Positions 8,470 to 16,132 of a DNA stretch of 25,475 nucleotides are shown piece after piece (position 1 is the first letter of the stretch; every line of letters starts with the position of its first letter). The stretch lies in contig CAYHAL010000018.1 of assembly GCA_964354655.1 (NCBI GenBank), forward strand, positions 1-25,475, given 5' to 3'. Source of the DNA: E44-bin46 sp964354655. GTDB taxonomy: Bacteria > Chloroflexota > Dehalococcoidia > Dehalococcoidales > E44-bin46. A program made the position numbers and the translations under genes. A model generated the notes under the pieces. The model did not search any database. It saw only the letters and a list, made by a program, of their open reading frames with translations, and was not told the origin of the DNA.

Positions 8470-8859
8470 ATGGACACAAGTAGCAGGAATAGTTTAGGCG
8501 AGGTAATCAGGCAGCGAAGGGTTATGATGTCGCTGACGTTGCAAGAGTTGGCGAGTAAATCAGGGGTATCTTCATCCCATCTTGGTCGTATTGAGCGGGC
8601 GGAGCGTTATCCCTCAGCCCGTATTCTGCGACGGATTGCCACGCCCCTAGGCTTGGAGGAGGATGAGTTATTTACTTACGCTGGTTACCTCTCCCCTCGT
8701 TCTCCCAGTGTAGGTGAGGAGAGCCCACTCTATAGTGGCGGACGAGTTGACCCTTATGTTGCCATGGTATTGTCACGGGAGCCGGTTAGTGTTCAGCACG
8801 CTGTGATTGGAATTCTTTCCATCTTAAAGAGTATTGCCAAGGGCGTGACTAAAGAATAA
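8470..8859 (+). CDS. XRE-family transcriptional regulator, copy 1
   Basis: A 129-residue protein. Residues 8-65 form a cro/C1-type helix-turn-helix: LGEVIRQRRVMMSLTLQELASKSGVSSSHLGRIERAERYPSARILRRIATPLGL. After a variable loop of about 30 residues comes a second conserved block (GRVDPYVAMVLSREPVSVQHAVIGILSILKSIAKG), probably for dimerisation or ligand sensing. It has no Shine-Dalgarno, and the ATG sits 7 bases after a consensus -10 box, pointing to a leaderless transcript. A shorter paralog with the same promoter design lies at 9795. The spacer palindrome suggests autorepression, which is inference. A secreted protein of unknown function is the next gene, 274 bases away. Confidence 0.88.
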   Translation: MDTSSRNSLGEVIRQRRVMMSLTLQELASKSGVSSSHLGRIERAERYPSARILRRIATPLGLEEDELFTYAGYLSPRSPSVGEESPLYSGGRVDPYVAMVLSREPVSVQHAVIGILSILKSIAKGVTKE

Positions 8860-9100
8860 GCCGTGGATATATAAAGAGGGTAGGTGATTGAGGGGACATA
8901 AGAGGTAGTGAGCGGGTTTTTATCAGCTTATCCTCTGTGAGCTTAAGGCTTCTCTGGTTACCATTATTGCTTCAGATGAATTCCTCAATGTTGAGCCTTG
9001 CTAAGCCTAGGATTACCTAGATTTTATGCCTTTAGCCAAGGCAAATAGGTAGTATCTAGAGCCGATTCCGCTAACTTTTAATCGCAGTAGGTTCATTTAG

Positions 9101-9118
9101 AAAAGGTCAAAAAGGTCA
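9101..9118 (+). repeat. Tandem 9-base direct repeat AAAAGGTCA
   Basis: Two exact, abutting copies of AAAAGGTCA end 15 bases before the start of the secreted-protein gene. The rest of the 274-base gap 8860-9133 shows no recognisable gene or convincing promoter. A protein-binding site is possible but unproven. Confidence 0.5.
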
Positions 9119-9133
9119 AATTGGGTTTTAACG

Positions 9134-9706
9134 ATGAAAAGGGTATGGCTTAAGATTTGCATGGTGCTATTAGTGGTGGTGGGGGTACTGTTTGCCAGTG
9201 GAGGGGCATCATCGGAACTAATCGCCCACCAGCAGAGTGTGGAAGATGCCGGAGATGGGGTGGCATCTGCCGAGATAAATGGTCAGTATATCCCCAGCCA
9301 GGTTGAAGGGGAGCCTGAACCCGCCCTAACCCCAATGGTAACTGTTGAAGTATCGCCGCCCAAGCCTTTCTGTGGTGTGGTGATGCCAGCCAGTATGGGA
9401 CATGGGTGGCACCGGAGACCGCCGGAGGAGAGCTGGGAGCTTGAGTGGGTAGCTTTTGGTGTCAAAAGCTTCATTCCCGAGCCTGTGCGTCTGGACAAGG
9501 CAGTTGTTGAAGTTGGTGGGAAAGTGGAGGAGGTTTCTCTAGACGTGGAACTACACTATGGGGAATACAAGGAACAGACACTGCAGTTACACTCCATTAG
9601 TGACATGCTTAGCGGTGAGTATGAACTTAAGGTCTCACTGTGGAGCGGAGGGCAGCTCTTGTGCTTCAGGTCTGATACCGCCAGGGTGTATTGGACGGAA
9701 TCGTAA
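9134..9706 (+). CDS. Secreted protein of unknown function
   Basis: A 190-residue protein. Residues 1-28 look like a Sec signal peptide: basic MKRVWLK, a hydrophobic core (MVLLVVVGVLFA) and a small-residue region GGASS. There is no lipobox Cys at the right place. The mature part has a Pro-rich linker, then alternating hydrophobic strands (PMVTVEVSPPKPF, WELEWVAFGVKSFIP, LDKAVVEVGGKVEEVSLDVELHYG, SGEYELKVSLWSGGQLLCF) that suggest an Ig-like beta-sandwich. No family was recognised. No good ribosome-binding site precedes the ATG; a 9-base tandem repeat lies just upstream. It sits between the two XRE paralogs, so it may be their regulatory target, though this is only positional inference. Confidence 0.65.
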   Translation: MKRVWLKICMVLLVVVGVLFASGGASSELIAHQQSVEDAGDGVASAEINGQYIPSQVEGEPEPALTPMVTVEVSPPKPFCGVVMPASMGHGWHRRPPEESWELEWVAFGVKSFIPEPVRLDKAVVEVGGKVEEVSLDVELHYGEYKEQTLQLHSISDMLSGEYELKVSLWSGGQLLCFRSDTARVYWTES

Positions 9707-9759
9707 AAATCTAGCCTCTTTGGCACTTCAATTGTACTAAAATTAATCTATTTCGCCAC

Positions 9760-9788
9760 TTGACATTTGCCAATTGTCTAATTATAAT
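9760..9788 (+). promoter_or_regulatory. Consensus promoter for second XRE regulator
   Basis: Perfect TTGACA (9760-9765) and TATAAT (9783-9788) are 17 bases apart. The spacer contains TTTGCCAATTG, matching the TTTGCCAGTTG of the first XRE promoter, and the bases around the -10 (AATTATAAT) are also shared. The ATG at 9795 is only 6 bases beyond the -10, again implying a leaderless mRNA. Confidence 0.8.
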
Positions 9789-9794
9789 ACAATT

Positions 9795-10139
9795 ATGGAC
9801 ACAGGTGACAGGGATAATTTAGGTGAGGTAATCAGGCAGCAAAGGCTCATGATGTCGCTGACGCTGCAGGAGTTGGCGGCTAAGTCGGGGGTATCTTCAT
9901 CCCATCTGGGCCGTATAGAGAGGGGGGAGCGTTATCCCTCGGCTCGCACCCTGCAGAAGATTGCCAAGCCCTTAGGCTTTGGTGAGGACTTGTCCCATAG
10001 TTTTGGACGAGTAGATCCTTATGTGGCTGCGGTGTTATCGCAAGAGCCGGTAAATGTCCAGCGGGCTGTGATTGGGATTCTTACCATCCTGAAGAGTATT
10101 GCCGAGAGCGCAACCAAAGAATCAAACGCACATAACTAG
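9795..10139 (+). CDS. XRE-family transcriptional regulator, copy 2
   Basis: A 114-residue paralog of the regulator at 8470. The helix-turn-helix (GEVIRQQRLMMSLTLQELA, SGVSSSHLGRIERGERYPSA) is almost identical, and the C-terminal block GRVDPYVAAVLSQEPVNVQRAVIGILTILKSIAE is well conserved. It lacks most of the loop between the two parts, which makes it shorter. The ATG at 9795 is chosen because the upstream TTG at 9774 lies inside the promoter spacer. Near identity of the recognition region and shared operator-like sequence suggest that both proteins bind the same sites and may regulate each other. The tail SNAHN is unique to this copy. Confidence 0.87.
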   Translation: MDTGDRDNLGEVIRQQRLMMSLTLQELAAKSGVSSSHLGRIERGERYPSARTLQKIAKPLGFGEDLSHSFGRVDPYVAAVLSQEPVNVQRAVIGILTILKSIAESATKESNAHN

Positions 10140-10290
10140 AGACAGAGGGTTGGCAATTAAGGGTGCAGAATAGGTGGGGGTGGAATCTAGTAGCCTATAC
10201 CCTGGAAGTTAAACTAGCTACTGTTATTATTGCCTTAGCTTGCCGTCCTAAATAGCCGCAAAAATCCTTAAATCATATGGGAATGCCCCC

Positions 10291-10338
10291 TTTGTAATTC
10301 TTTACAAAATCTTTATCACATTTTTACAAAACTTTTAT
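10291..10338 (+). promoter_or_regulatory. AT-rich repeat block upstream of the response regulator
   Basis: TTTGTAA (10291-10297) and TTACAAA (10302-10308) form an exact 7-base inverted repeat with a 4-base spacer. TTTACAAAATCTTTAT (10301) recurs with 14 of 16 matches at 10323, 22 bases or about two helical turns away. This arrangement fits a dimeric regulator binding one DNA face. A specific -35/-10 pair could not be fixed here. The remainder of the 269-base gap shows no gene. Confidence 0.45.
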
Positions 10339-10408
10339 GTTTTTTATGCCTATCTTTATGACTGTCTGGTAATTTAGTTTAATAATTGTTTATCTTTGGA
10401 GGAGCAAA

Positions 10409-11104
10409 GTGGGTATCAGTGTTTTTCTAGCCGATCGGCAGGTATTATTTAGAGAGGGAATCCACTTCACCCTTTCCAGTGAAGAGGACATTGAGGTCAT
10501 TGGTGAGGCTACTGGTAACGGAGAGGCGCTTGCTTTTGTTGAAGCTAATCCACCAAGCGTAGTTATTTTAGATGTAGACCACGGCGAGATTAGTGGTATT
10601 GAGGTAACCCGCCGCATTCAGCAGACCCTGCCATCAGTAGGGGTAATTTTAATTATGGACGGTGACAATGAGGGGCAGCTTTTTTCAGCAATGAAGAGCG
10701 GGGCGAGGGCCTGCCTGGTCAAAGACGCTGACCCTGCGGACTTAGTCAACATCATTAGGGAGGTTGCTCAAGGCAAATACCCGATAAGTGAAAGTCTGCT
10801 CAGACCAGGGATTGCTTCTAGGGTTGTGGAAGAATTTGAAGTCTTCTCATTATTAAGTAAACAGGTGGATGGTGTGTTGACTCGCCTTTCGCCCGGTGAA
10901 GCTGAAATTTTGCGCCGCATTGTTGAGGGAGGCTCGTCTGAGCTGGTTGCCCAAGCTATGGGTATCAGTGAGGGGACTCTCCGGCATCGACTTGGCTTGA
11001 TACGGGCTAAGCTGGTGGCTAATGAGCACAACCGAGTGGTGATTGAGGCAGTACTACGGAGCTTGCCGTCGATAATCTCTGGGGTAGCATTTAGGGCGGA
11101 CTGA
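10409..11104 (+). CDS. NarL/LuxR-type response regulator, atypical receiver
   Basis: A 231-residue two-domain regulator. The receiver (1-120) keeps Asp55 (VVILDVDHG), the normal phosphoacceptor, and Lys105 (CLVKDAD). The usual Asp-Asp pair is Asp9-Arg10 (LADRQ), and the usual Thr/Ser is replaced in ILIMDG. The C-terminal LuxR helix-turn-helix (LTRLSPGEAEILRRIVEGGSSE, then MGISEGTLRHRLGLIRAKL) is intact. The GTG start is supported by GGAGGAG five bases upstream. No histidine kinase is adjacent. The gene ends 3 bases from the tail of the opposing phage operon with no terminator between. The eroded metal pocket suggests phosphorylation-independent control, an inference. Confidence 0.87.
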   Translation: MGISVFLADRQVLFREGIHFTLSSEEDIEVIGEATGNGEALAFVEANPPSVVILDVDHGEISGIEVTRRIQQTLPSVGVILIMDGDNEGQLFSAMKSGARACLVKDADPADLVNIIREVAQGKYPISESLLRPGIASRVVEEFEVFSLLSKQVDGVLTRLSPGEAEILRRIVEGGSSELVAQAMGISEGTLRHRLGLIRAKLVANEHNRVVIEAVLRSLPSIISGVAFRAD

Positions 11105-11107
11105 GAA

Positions 11108-11326
11108 CTAGGTATAGACAGCGAGCACTACTGCCTCTTTGGCATTATGCTCATCAAAGAATACCACTGCTACCTTTCTGCCCACTGCCATCTCGGCTGC
11201 AGGCAGGCTTCGAGCCACAGGAATGCCTTCTAGGTAAACCTTGTGGCTGCCAGATAGCTGGATAGTGGCGGTGTAGTCACCAGGGTTAAAACTCTTTAGT
11301 ACCGCTTTCCTCAAGCTCATTTGCAT
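11108..11326 (-). CDS. Small phage-operon protein, possible OB-fold tail component
   Basis: A 72-residue protein and the last gene of the minus-strand phage block. It is mostly short beta strands: LKSFNPGDYTATIQLSG, VYLEGIPVARSLPA, and MAVGRKVAVVFFDEHNAKEAVVLAVY. That pattern, with a polar loop between a charged strand and a final AVVLAVY strand, resembles the small OB-like domains of tail hub and spike proteins. The ATG has aaggag at the expected distance, and the gene begins 15 bases after the large tail protein. A tail-hub accessory role is inference from fold and position; no family was confirmed. Confidence 0.6.
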   Translation of the reverse strand: MQMSLRKAVLKSFNPGDYTATIQLSGSHKVYLEGIPVARSLPAAEMAVGRKVAVVFFDEHNAKEAVVLAVYT

Positions 11327-11341
11327 CGCTCTCCTTAAAAT

Positions 11342-13345
11342 TTATACCTCACCTAGTAGCAACTGCTGCTCATATTTACCATAGCGAGGGTTATAAACTA
11401 GAGTTAGCCCTAGCACCCTCTTTGTCTCACCACTGAGCCCAGCCCGGCTATCGGTTATATCAATGACGTCATATAGCTGCTGTCCGCAATTAGCCGGAAT
11501 CCGAATAGCCCCGCTGCCGGAGTCTATCTCGGCTTGTCTTAAATGGGCTTCTCCTCTCTGCTCAGCTTTAGACACGCTATCTATATTCCTGTCTTCAAGT
11601 TGGCTCAGCCTATCATAGAGCTTGGTTACCTGAGTCCAGGAGAAGGAATCAACGACTACTGGCTCATCGTTTACCGGGTCGTAGCCCTCAACTTGGGCAT
11701 GATTGAGCTCCCAGGTTTGCCTCCGATATTCCCCTTCAAGCAGAGGATGAGATGAACCATAGGAATAAACTGGGTTGTCTGAGGAGCCAGGATTCACCAC
11801 ATAGGCTTCATTGCCTTCAATGAATATTATATCGGGGATAAAGGATAGCAGTTTTGTGATGACTATATTTCCCCTATTGTTGGGCTGGATGGTGAAATCA
11901 GGGTAGTAGCTAGTTATAACCGATGACTCAGATTTAACCTCAAGCTTTATGCCAACCCTAGCCAGGACAAAGGCAAGGAGAGCCTTAACACACATTTCGT
12001 CGCTCCCCTTATTCCATCGGAACTGGTGCCTGGCTGTCCAGTTTTCAATCAAGTTCCAGCCGTCTGAGGCATATAGAATAAGACTAGCCTTGCTGCCAGA
12101 GCTGGTATGCTCGTAGGCATTAACCCAAAAAGCAAGTCCTGAGCTAGTCTCATTGCCTTGAGGGGTGGTATAGCCAGGGCTGACCTCTAACTGACAACCG
12201 ATATCAAGAACCTTAAGCCCACCTTCTCCCGGTGAGGCATATTGCCCCTGGTTATTGTTTAGCTCAACGATTAACCTGCCTGCCTCTTTAGTCAGCTCCT
12301 GCCTTAAACTCAGGATATCGGCGGTTAGGTCAAGGCTTTCCTCGGTGAGCTTTGCCCTCCATACGCCGCTAGGATTTGACAACCAGCAATAGTCGCCGTG
12401 ATGGGCTATGGCTAGTCTGTATTCGCTTGATAGATTAAACGGCACTGGCTCATGCCACAGGCTATCAATGAAATTGGTGTCGGGGACAGAGTGGGACCAG
12501 GAGGGGCGGTTATAGGCTTTGGTGCCGGTAAATTTCTCGATAAAGAAACACCGATAGACGTCTGGCTTATCCATAAATGCCCTATGGTATTCAAAGTTGC
12601 CGTCTAACGGGGCTGAGGCAAACTGCTTAAGCTCTGACCAGGTGCCGGCAGCTACGTGGTAGCCATCGCCATAGACAAGCGACCACAGTTTAAAATTACC
12701 ATCCGAATCCTTCCCGGTAACAAAGAGATTCCAGTCGCCGTCATAGACAGTAGCCACACCCGATAGCTCACCGGTGGTTTTACCCCAGGCGACTTTACTC
12801 TGCCAGTTACCGCTTACATACTTCTTGACATAGAGGGTTGACTGGTCAGCAAAGAACAGGGCGAGGTCACCATTCGGCTTATAAGCGGCAGCTATGCCGT
12901 TGATAGCGGTGGTAGGTGAATAATCAATAAGCTCAGGGTTGCCAAAACTTGCCCCGTAGTCGGTGCTTTTTAGCCGGTAGATCCCCTGGTCGCTCTTTAT
13001 CCAAAAAATACTGACCTCAGCCCCCAGGGAGCAGCAGGTGACGATGACGGCGTTATACTGGTTACAGTATGTCCACTGGCTGAAGTCTGACTCCGGGCTG
13101 GGGTTAGTCACCCTTTGTCGGTAGAGCTTCCTGGAGTCGGCTGGAGGGGTAACCCTGACCCTAACCAGGGAACCGTCACCGGGGATAGTCAGGGCATGGA
13201 AGTAGTCAGTCTCAGAGCCGGTGTATAGCCTTGTCCAGTCTAACCTGACAACGCCAGCAATCTTGTTCTTGGCTTCAACCTTAACATAGGGGACGCGGTT
13301 AGCTTCTTTCTGAGCAGTTAGTAGTGTTGACGATAAGCTTCTCAT
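11342..13345 (-). CDS. Phage tail/baseplate-like protein with beta-propeller region
   Basis: A 667-residue protein, the largest of the phage block. The N-terminus (MRSLSSTLLTAQKEANRVPYVKV) resembles tail proteins that wrap user domains between hub-like parts. About 90-330 contain repeated propeller-type strands with an Asp-box, STDYGASFG (127-135), and similar segments such as VYDGDWNLFVTGKDSDGNFKLWS. From about 350 the sequence turns into a hub-like region (LTKEAGRLIVELNN, DIGCQLEVSPGY, and a run ending YSYGSSHPLLEGEYRRQ), closing with strands around QLYDVIDITDSRAGLSGETKRVLG. A host-binding tail hub or spike is likely by position and composition, but this is inferred. A weak GGAG site precedes the ATG. 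Confidence 0.65.
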   Translation of the reverse strand: MRSLSSTLLTAQKEANRVPYVKVEAKNKIAGVVRLDWTRLYTGSETDYFHALTIPGDGSLVRVRVTPPADSRKLYRQRVTNPSPESDFSQWTYCNQYNAVIVTCCSLGAEVSIFWIKSDQGIYRLKSTDYGASFGNPELIDYSPTTAINGIAAAYKPNGDLALFFADQSTLYVKKYVSGNWQSKVAWGKTTGELSGVATVYDGDWNLFVTGKDSDGNFKLWSLVYGDGYHVAAGTWSELKQFASAPLDGNFEYHRAFMDKPDVYRCFFIEKFTGTKAYNRPSWSHSVPDTNFIDSLWHEPVPFNLSSEYRLAIAHHGDYCWLSNPSGVWRAKLTEESLDLTADILSLRQELTKEAGRLIVELNNNQGQYASPGEGGLKVLDIGCQLEVSPGYTTPQGNETSSGLAFWVNAYEHTSSGSKASLILYASDGWNLIENWTARHQFRWNKGSDEMCVKALLAFVLARVGIKLEVKSESSVITSYYPDFTIQPNNRGNIVITKLLSFIPDIIFIEGNEAYVVNPGSSDNPVYSYGSSHPLLEGEYRRQTWELNHAQVEGYDPVNDEPVVVDSFSWTQVTKLYDRLSQLEDRNIDSVSKAEQRGEAHLRQAEIDSGSGAIRIPANCGQQLYDVIDITDSRAGLSGETKRVLGLTLVYNPRYGKYEQQLLLGEV

Positions 13346-13367
13346 TCAATTTGTCTCCGTAAGGCGT

Positions 13368-13556
13368 TTACCAGAAGATGTGACCAAGCAGGATGCCGAT
13401 AGCGGTAGCAAGGGCAAACCAGAGAAGCGGCTTGCTATGGTAGGAATCCCGGATAATATAGGTCCAGGGGCGCCCGCCTATCCTTGACCACAGGGCTCGA
13501 TAGAGGAGGTATAGTAATCCCATATTTTTCCCTTTCCGTTGTGTTTTCCCTGTCAT
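13368..13556 (-). CDS. Small single-TM protein in phage operon
   Basis: A 62-residue protein with one clear membrane helix near its end (PLLWFALATAIGILLGHIFW) and a basic N-terminal half. The ATG at 13556 overlaps the previous stop as ATGA. An internal ATG at 13523 follows a GGAAAGGG run and would give a 51-residue product beginning MGLLYLLYRALW; either start is possible. Position beside tail genes and the size would allow a holin or a virion membrane protein, but no family was recognised and no lysin is nearby, so the function is left open. Confidence 0.55.
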   Translation of the reverse strand: MTGKTQRKGKNMGLLYLLYRALWSRIGGRPWTYIIRDSYHSKPLLWFALATAIGILLGHIFW

Positions 13557-13882
13557 ACTAAAGCTGCCAGGGTATCGGGCAATGGTTTATTGGCTTTTCG
13601 GTAGTGGTTAGCTAGGTGATTGGCAGCCGCCAGTATTTGCTCGGGGCTGGCATCAACCCTCTGCCCCCGGTAGCCCTTTGGTGATAGAGCAGCTACGGCA
13701 GCCGGCATCCGAGCCCAATCGACGGTTTTTTCAATATCAAGCTTGCCCTGCAGGGCTCTAAAGATGCTCTTCTTATGGTGGGGTAGCTTCCAGGTTTCAG
13801 GGTCTTCCGGGTCACCAATAATAGCGAATGCCTCCTTAGGTAAGCCTTCTTTGGTCTTTGTTAGTCCTTCTTTTATAGGCAT
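13553..13882 (-). CDS. Conserved phage-associated protein of unknown function
   Basis: A 109-residue soluble protein. The N-terminal third is Lys/Glu-rich; then come AFAIIGDPEDPETWKLPHH, DWARMPAAVAALSPKGYRGQRV and a helical end ILAAANHLANHYRKANKPLPDTLAAL. The WKLPHH...GYRGQRV pattern resembles a domain (DUF6582-like) found near phage head proteases and capsid genes, though the family name is from memory and should be checked. A strong AGGAGGTGA ribosome site lies upstream of the ATG. It is coupled by ATGA overlap to the small membrane protein. The role is unknown. Confidence 0.6.
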   Translation of the reverse strand: MPIKEGLTKTKEGLPKEAFAIIGDPEDPETWKLPHHKKSIFRALQGKLDIEKTVDWARMPAAVAALSPKGYRGQRVDASPEQILAAANHLANHYRKANKPLPDTLAALV

Positions 13883-13913
13883 TATTTACTTCACCTCCTA
13901 TTAGACACCCTGT

Positions 13914-14504
13914 TCAATCTATAAAGAGTTGCTGGGTTCTTATCCGTTGTCTCCTATCCAGACGCTTTAGTCCATCATTAAACATTCTCAGCCGCTCATT
14001 ACCCCAGGCTCGGTATTCCGCGGGGGTCATCGTCCCCCCGATGTTGACCTTGTTTATAGAAAGGGCTGCCTGGCTAATAGCGGCATAACCGCAGGCACCG
14101 GTAACTACTAGGTCTTCATATTTACCAGGGATGGTGGAACCATTAGCGTCAAGGGTATGGAGTTTTCCGTAATAGATATGGCAATTAGAGCCATCTGGCT
14201 CGTCGCCGCTTATTATAGTCAAGGTATTCCCCCAAATAGAGAAGCGTTGATATTTGGTCGGGGACTCATTCACAGGATATTCCACGGCTTCAACCATAAT
14301 CCTATCGGTGAGGCTGGAGATATCTACTTCTCTGGAGCTGCTCACTGTAGGCAGGGTAGCCTTAGCCGGTAGCGGCACCATCTCTGATAGTTCCTTTACC
14401 GTATGGTTAATATGCCTGGATAGTTCGTTATCTGACCACTGGTAAGGGGTGGTCTCATCCTTGAGGTCACGCCTAACCAGGGTTATCATCTCGGATAGAT
14501 TCAT
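13914..14504 (-). CDS. Phage head-tail connector/adaptor-like protein
   Basis: A 196-residue protein whose start MNLSEMITLVRRDLKDE and helix SDNELSRHINHTVKELSEMVP are typical of phage adaptor proteins that bind below the portal. The middle is a small beta region (REVDISSLTDRIMVEAVEYP, YQRFSIWGNTLTIIS), and the end returns to helices (YEDLVVTGACGYAAISQAAL, YRAWGNERLRMFNDGLKRLDRR). The protein most likely joins the portal to the tail. Its ATG overlaps the stop of the 543-residue repeat protein as ATGA, with AAGGGGGTG upstream. Assignment rests on the helix-sheet-helix layout and position. Confidence 0.7.
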   Translation of the reverse strand: MNLSEMITLVRRDLKDETTPYQWSDNELSRHINHTVKELSEMVPLPAKATLPTVSSSREVDISSLTDRIMVEAVEYPVNESPTKYQRFSIWGNTLTIISGDEPDGSNCHIYYGKLHTLDANGSTIPGKYEDLVVTGACGYAAISQAALSINKVNIGGTMTPAEYRAWGNERLRMFNDGLKRLDRRQRIRTQQLFID

Positions 14505-16132
14505 GGATTCACCCCCTTGAATGGTATTCTTGCCTTCCCCATCTTGGTGGGCAGCTTCATATCAGTGGCACCGGCTGAAGTCATAATTTTGGCTCTAAGT
14601 TGCTCTGAAGCTGAACCTGTCTCAGTGGTAAGGATTAGAGCCAGCAAATTGGTCAGGGCTTCAAGTCCAACACCACTATCGGTGGAGAGGAAAGCTTTGC
14701 ATAGAGTAGCGGCATCCAGCCCTGAGCCAGCATCAAAAAGGGATATCCCTCTGCCCAGGAGCTTGTCTATACCTAAGCCAGTGTCACTGGTAGCGAGGGC
14801 AGCAGTTATTAAACTGATAAAGATGTCTACCCCGGAACCGGTTTCAGCTCTAGCTAAAGTAGCTAACAAGGTTAAGCTGGCGTCGGCGCCGAGTCCGCTA
14901 TCGGTGTGACGAAGTAACCTGGATAGTAAGGTTTCAGTCCCGGTTCCTATTTCAGAGGTAGCCAGTAACCGTCTAGAAAGCGATTCGATGCCTGAACCTG
15001 AGTCTGCGGAGCTAAAGGCCTTGGAGGCAAACTCGGCACCACTTCCAGTCTCTCCGATTGCCACCAGCGTTACCAGAAGGTTGCCGGCTTCGGCTCCAGA
15101 CCCAGTTTCAGCAACACCAAGCACTCTTGAGAGAAGAGCCTCAACCCCGCCACCACTGTCAGCCTTGCTTAATGTGGCTTTCGGTGATGAGGCTTCAGCG
15201 CCAGAGCCAGTGTCAGATGATGACTTCTCAACTATTGTTACTGCCGTTGAATAGCCAACAACAAAGAAGTCAACATCAGTGCTGGCTATCTTGCCTTCTA
15301 TGATTTGGCTGGCATCGCATTCAACAAAGCCCCAAAAATGCCTCAATAAGTAGTAGTATATGTTTTCCGAACTACCGTTTTTCCGCAGACCATAGTAGTA
15401 GGCAGTAGTCCCAGCTAGTTGAGCCTCAATGAAGCCCATATTAGCACTAGAGGGCAATGCTGACAAATCAAGCCAGTTCCCAGTTGAGCCAAGGCTGACA
15501 TCGGTGGCATTAGTATTGAAAGTGCAATCATCGGTGATATAACCGATAAGAAAAATGTCAGCGTAGTCAATATCAACGTATGCTTCACAAACCTGCGAAG
15601 TATCGCAGCCGATTATTGCCCAAAGACGGTAATAGCTATAAGCATAGCGGTTGTCGCTGCTACCATTTTTGCGAAATCCTACTCTGTGACCGCTGGTTTT
15701 GTAATCTTCGAAAATCAGTCCAATAGCATTTGGAGCTTCTGTGGCGCAGTTAATATCTGTCCAGACTTCATCGCTGCTGGGCGTTTTGTCATAGGCATTG
15801 GTAAAGAAGGTTACACCAGACATTGTGTAGCCCACTAGGTAAATGTCAATGTAAGTAGTGCTACCAATGTAAGCCTCAAAGATACGGTTAGTGTCAATGC
15901 CTATTGCTGCCCAAAGATGAGCGGTATAAACCAAGTTGGGATACCTGTTATCAGTGCTGCCGTTTTTACGAAGCCCAAGTGCATACTCGGTGCTAGCGTG
16001 TGTATTGGCTAAATGTAGCAATACACCAGTAGCCCCCGACGGCACATAAGCACTGACATTTACATCCTGCCACGAGCCTGCCGTGCCTGGCGTTACTTCA
16101 ACTGGCGTTATTGGGTAAAAGGTCTGAGCCAT
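14501..16132 (-). CDS. Repeat-rich phage structural protein (3 + 12 repeats)
   Basis: A 543-residue protein in two parts. Residues 1-297 hold three beta-rich repeats of about 100 residues, each with a GLRKNGSxDNRY-like strand, a WAxIGxDT turn, an acidic AYI/VxxxYxDI strand and a VGY/IGY end. Residues about 298-516 are twelve repeats of 16-20 residues with the core D/E-S/T-G-S-G-x-E/D (DTGSGAE, ETGSGAE, DSGSGIE, DTGLGID and so on) alternating with hydrophobic stretches. The final 25 residues are basic. Decoration, fibre or receptor-binding roles would fit, but none is proven. The ATG overlaps the previous stop (TAATG) and has GAGAGGA upstream. Its place between capsid and connector genes is unusual for a fibre. 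Confidence 0.7.
   Translation of the reverse strand: MAQTFYPITPVEVTPGTAGSWQDVNVSAYVPSGATGVLLHLANTHASTEYALGLRKNGSTDNRYPNLVYTAHLWAAIGIDTNRIFEAYIGSTTYIDIYLVGYTMSGVTFFTNAYDKTPSSDEVWTDINCATEAPNAIGLIFEDYKTSGHRVGFRKNGSSDNRYAYSYYRLWAIIGCDTSQVCEAYVDIDYADIFLIGYITDDCTFNTNATDVSLGSTGNWLDLSALPSSANMGFIEAQLAGTTAYYYGLRKNGSSENIYYYLLRHFWGFVECDASQIIEGKIASTDVDFFVVGYSTAVTIVEKSSSDTGSGAEASSPKATLSKADSGGGVEALLSRVLGVAETGSGAEAGNLLVTLVAIGETGSGAEFASKAFSSADSGSGIESLSRRLLATSEIGTGTETLLSRLLRHTDSGLGADASLTLLATLARAETGSGVDIFISLITAALATSDTGLGIDKLLGRGISLFDAGSGLDAATLCKAFLSTDSGVGLEALTNLLALILTTETGSASEQLRAKIMTSAGATDMKLPTKMGKARIPFKGVNP

Noticed and set aside
9774..9794. TTG start of the second XRE gene
   Set aside because: It lies inside the promoter spacer, upstream of the -10 box, so it would not be transcribed.
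14590..15240. CRISPR-like array
   Set aside because: The repeats are protein-level, vary in length and sequence, and lie within one open frame.
14517..15303. Long plus-strand open frames opposite the repeat protein
   Set aside because: They arise from the periodic codons of the minus-strand repeats, encode Pro/Ser-rich low-complexity sequence and lack ribosome sites.
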